From Variovorax sp. 679 (GTDB lineage: Bacteria; Pseudomonadota; Gammaproteobacteria; Burkholderiales; Burkholderiaceae_C): a DNA stretch of 64,000 nt. The notes below the pieces were generated by a model, which ran no database searches, was not told where the DNA came from, and worked only from the letters and a program-made list of their open reading frames with translations. Both the position numbers and the translations under genes were made by a program. Below, piece after piece: positions 61,908 to 64,000 of this stretch. Position 1 is the first letter of the stretch. Every line of letters begins with the position of its first letter. The stretch lies in the NCBI RefSeq assembly GCF_003952185.1, contig NZ_RXFS01000009.1:62001-126000 (forward strand). The letters are read 5' to 3'.

Positions 61908-62918
61908 CTAAGCCGCCAGCCAGTGCACGCTGAAGAGCCTCTCCGGATCCACCCAAACCGCCCCAGGCCGAAACCCCGCCCGAACAGCCAACGCCCTCAG
62001 CCCCTCGACAGTGAACTTGTGCGAGTACTCGGTATGAATAGTCTCGCCCTCCGCAAACTCAAAAGCCTCCCCGTTCAAGGAAACGCTCTGAGCCCGCCGG
62101 CTCACAAGATGCATCTCGATCCGCTGATGAGGCGCGTTGTAGAACGCCGCATGCGAAAAGCCATCAAGGTCGAAGTCCGCCTCCAGCTCCACATTCGCCC
62201 TCCGCAGCAGATTGAGATTGAACTCCCCCGTAACCCCTTGCGCATCGTTGTAAGCCGCATGCAGCCGCCCCGGATCCTTCACCAGATCCACGCCGATCAG
62301 CAGCCCACCCCCACGCAACATCCGAGCCGCCAGCTGCAAAAAGGCAAGCGCCTCGTCAGGCTCGAAATTCCCGATCGTCGACCCCGGAAAGAACCCCACC
62401 CGCCGCCCGGCCCCGGCCACGGGCGCAGGCAGTACCAGAGGCATCGTGTAGTCCGCGGCAATGGGCTGCACCACCAGCTCCGGATAGTCCGCCTTCAACC
62501 GCTCGGCAGCCGCTTCGAGATGCTCCCCGGAGATGTCGATGGGCAGATAGCGCTTAGGCGTCTCCAGCGCATCGAGCAGCAGCCGCACCTTGGTCAGCGA
62601 CCCCGCTCCGAACTCCACGATCTCCGCATTCGGCCCGATCTGCCCGGCGATCTCCCCCGCGCACTCGCCAAGAATGCGCAGCTCGGTGCGCGTCGGGTAG
62701 TACTCCGGCAGCTCGCAGATGCGATCGAACAGCTGCGACCCCGCCGCGTCGTAAAAAAATTTCGGCGAAATGCTGCGCGGCGAGCGCGCCAGCCCCGCCT
62801 GCATCTCGCGGCCGAACTCCGACAGCGGCGTGCCGGCCGATGAAGAAGAAGCACGTGGCTTCTGCCGATCCTTCGCGGGCACGAAAGACAGCGAGGGCGA
62901 AGAAGTTGGATTGCGCAT
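61908..62918 (-). CDS. egtD: L-histidine N-alpha-methyltransferase EgtD
   Basis: A 336-residue SAM methyltransferase that makes hercynine (trimethylhistidine). SPKFFYDAAGSQLFDRICELPEYYPTRTE, FGAGSLTKVRLLLDAL, YLPIDISGEHLEAAAERL and FFPGSTIGNFEP are diagnostic. The C-terminal block has EMHLVSRRAQSV and the ending WVDPERLFSVHWLA. It overlaps nearly with the upstream EgtB-type gene (3-base gap), so they are one operon. Its N-terminal ~25 residues are Ser/Pro-rich and poorly conserved. Confidence 0.95.
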   Translation of the reverse strand: MRNPTSSPSLSFVPAKDRQKPRASSSSAGTPLSEFGREMQAGLARSPRSISPKFFYDAAGSQLFDRICELPEYYPTRTELRILGECAGEIAGQIGPNAEIVEFGAGSLTKVRLLLDALETPKRYLPIDISGEHLEAAAERLKADYPELVVQPIAADYTMPLVLPAPVAGAGRRVGFFPGSTIGNFEPDEALAFLQLAARMLRGGGLLIGVDLVKDPGRLHAAYNDAQGVTGEFNLNLLRRANVELEADFDLDGFSHAAFYNAPHQRIEMHLVSRRAQSVSLNGEAFEFAEGETIHTEYSHKFTVEGLRALAVRAGFRPGAVWVDPERLFSVHWLAA

Positions 62919-62920
62919 GA

Positions 62921-64000
62921 TCAAAGGTCTTTCGCGAGCCGCAGCCCCGAGAACTGCCAGCGCGCCGCCGGCGGAAAGAAGTTGCGATAGCTGGGCCGCG
63001 TGTGCCCTGCCGGCGTGGCGACGCTGCCGCCGCGCAGCACCAGCTGCCCCACCATGAACTTGCCGTTGTATTCGGCCGCGATACCCGGCATCGGGCGAAA
63101 GCCCGGGTACGGGTCGTACGACGAGCGCGTCCACTGCCAGACGTGCCCCGTCATCTGCGAGATGCCGGGCGCATCGTGCGCGGCCTCCCATTCGAACTCC
63201 GTCGGCAACCGCGCACCGGCCCATTCGGCATACGCTGCGGCCTCATAGAAGCTGAGCTGCGACACCGGCGCCTCGGCCTCCATCGGCCGAACGCCGTGCA
63301 GGCCGAACACATGCCAGCCGCCGGCGTTCTGCGACGCGGAAGAGCCCGCGAAGCGCAGCCGCGGATCGTCCTGCGCCAGCCAGTACGCCGGATGCCGCCA
63401 GCCGTTCGCCTGCACGGCGGCCCAGCCGTCGGACAGCCACAGCTCGGGCCGCTGGTAGCCGCCATCGGCGATGAACTGCGCATAGTCGCCGCAGTTCACC
63501 AGCCGGTCGGCAATGGCGTAGGGCTGCAGCAGCGCGCGGTGCCGCGGCGTCTCGTTGTCGAAGGAAAAGCCTGCGCCGGCATGCCCCACCTCCACCACGC
63601 CGCCATGCTGCTCGATCCAGCGCATCGCGGGCGGCACGGCGGCCAGCCGCAGCGCGGGTCCGCTCGCGGACTTGCAGGCGGGCAGCATGGGGTTGCACGA
63701 CAGCGCGTGCAGGATGTCGGTGAGCAGAAGCTCCTGGTGCTGCTGCTCGTGGTTCAGCCCGAGCGTGACGATGGGCTCGATCACGGACCAATCGGCAGCA
63801 GCCCCGCCCTCCTCCAGCAGCGCGACCACGGCCTCGTCCACGTGGCGGCGGTACTCGTGCACCTCGTCCAGCGAGGGCCGCGTCAGCAGGCCGCGCTGCG
63901 GGCGCGGATGGCGCGGGCCGAGCGCCTCGTAGTACGAGTTGAAGAGGTAAAGAAAACGCGGATCGAAGGGCTGGTAGCCGCCGGCATGCGGCTGCAGCAG
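62921..64000 (-). CDS. egtB: EgtB-type sulfoxide/selenoxide synthase (5' end outside window)
   Basis: The visible 360 codons contain the DinB-like N-terminal iron site (HEQQHQE near base 63750-63730) and an FGE-sulfatase-like C-terminal domain (LSFYEAAAYAEWAGARLPTEFEWEAA, SGLRLAKDL). The sequence FNSYYEALGPRHPRPQRGLLTRP is an EgtB hallmark. It is in the same operon as egtD. EgtB makes the hercynylcysteine sulfoxide; the Variovorax homologue SenA uses a selenosugar instead. The distinguishing partner genes would lie beyond the right edge, so I leave this as EgtB/SenA. Confidence 0.88.
   Translation of the reverse strand: MLQPHAGGYQPFDPRFLYLFNSYYEALGPRHPRPQRGLLTRPSLDEVHEYRRHVDEAVVALLEEGGAAADWSVIEPIVTLGLNHEQQHQELLLTDILHALSCNPMLPACKSASGPALRLAAVPPAMRWIEQHGGVVEVGHAGAGFSFDNETPRHRALLQPYAIADRLVNCGDYAQFIADGGYQRPELWLSDGWAAVQANGWRHPAYWLAQDDPRLRFAGSSASQNAGGWHVFGLHGVRPMEAEAPVSQLSFYEAAAYAEWAGARLPTEFEWEAAHDAPGISQMTGHVWQWTRSSYDPYPGFRPMPGIAAEYNGKFMVGQLVLRGGSVATPAGHTRPSYRNFFPPAARWQFSGLRLAKDL

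Overview
The window is high-GC DNA from a betaproteobacterium, most likely a Comamonadaceae member close to Variovorax. This rests on overall protein character from memory: a Bug-type solute-binding protein, type-specific glutamate-cysteine ligase, EgtB/EgtD, DUF6622, DUF2164, VF530, and Comamonadaceae-style interspersed repeats. No database search was possible. It reads as ordinary chromosome, densely coded on both strands, with no prophage, integrase, transposase, CRISPR array, rRNA operon or complete tRNA. The left edge cuts an RND efflux adaptor gene and the right edge cuts an EgtB-type gene.

Layout. 1-4.7 kb: efflux adaptor, then a coupled run of sterol-desaturase-like protein, 2TM protein, LytS-type kinase and LytTR response regulator ending at a strong terminator. 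4.7-10.7 kb: Tyr/Pro-rich secreted protein, glnS, lipoprotein, RluE-type pseudouridine synthase, M23 peptidase, an MntA/HepT toxin-antitoxin pair and a zinc deacylase. 10.8-18 kb: metallo-beta-lactamase-fold protein, ammonium transporter with a sigma-54-type promoter, a membrane-bound LytTR regulator that carries a tRNA-Ser-like 3' end inside its coding sequence, acyltransferase, thioesterase and a MuiA-like protein. 17.8-24.5 kb: a metal-related module on the minus strand consisting of a Fur-family regulator, an alternative ribosomal protein bL36, an ABC ATPase, two DUF3526-like permeases and a TonB-dependent receptor. A perfect 12-2-12 palindrome covers the promoter in front of bL36.

24.5-41 kb: SUFU-domain protein, lipoprotein, DUF1772, Crp-like regulator, YlqF GTPase, CBS protein, HPF/RaiA factor, MerR and NTF2-like pair, SDR, gshA, monooxygenase, esterase, and a minus-strand set of AraC regulator, tryptophan-dioxygenase-family protein, aminotransferase, FAD monooxygenase and Bug protein that looks like an aromatic amino acid catabolic unit. 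41-43.4 kb: a second Fur-family regulator (probable Zur), a COG0523/CobW GTPase and three copies of a shared ATGCAA-N5-TTGC(A/G)T operator. 43.4-61.2 kb: small enzymes, regulators, transporters and a three-gene run of a 49-residue protein, a VF530 protein and a 2Fe-2S ferredoxin.

61.2-64 kb: a non-coding imperfect palindrome of about 620 bp, then egtD and the start-truncated egtB-type gene for ergothioneine (or, by analogy with the known Variovorax sen genes, selenoneine) synthesis. Two related ~95-bp repeats sit between convergent genes at 41.5 and 50.0 kb and look like bidirectional terminator repeats. The two Fur-family modules, the long palindrome and the tRNA-like segment inside a gene are the most unusual contents.
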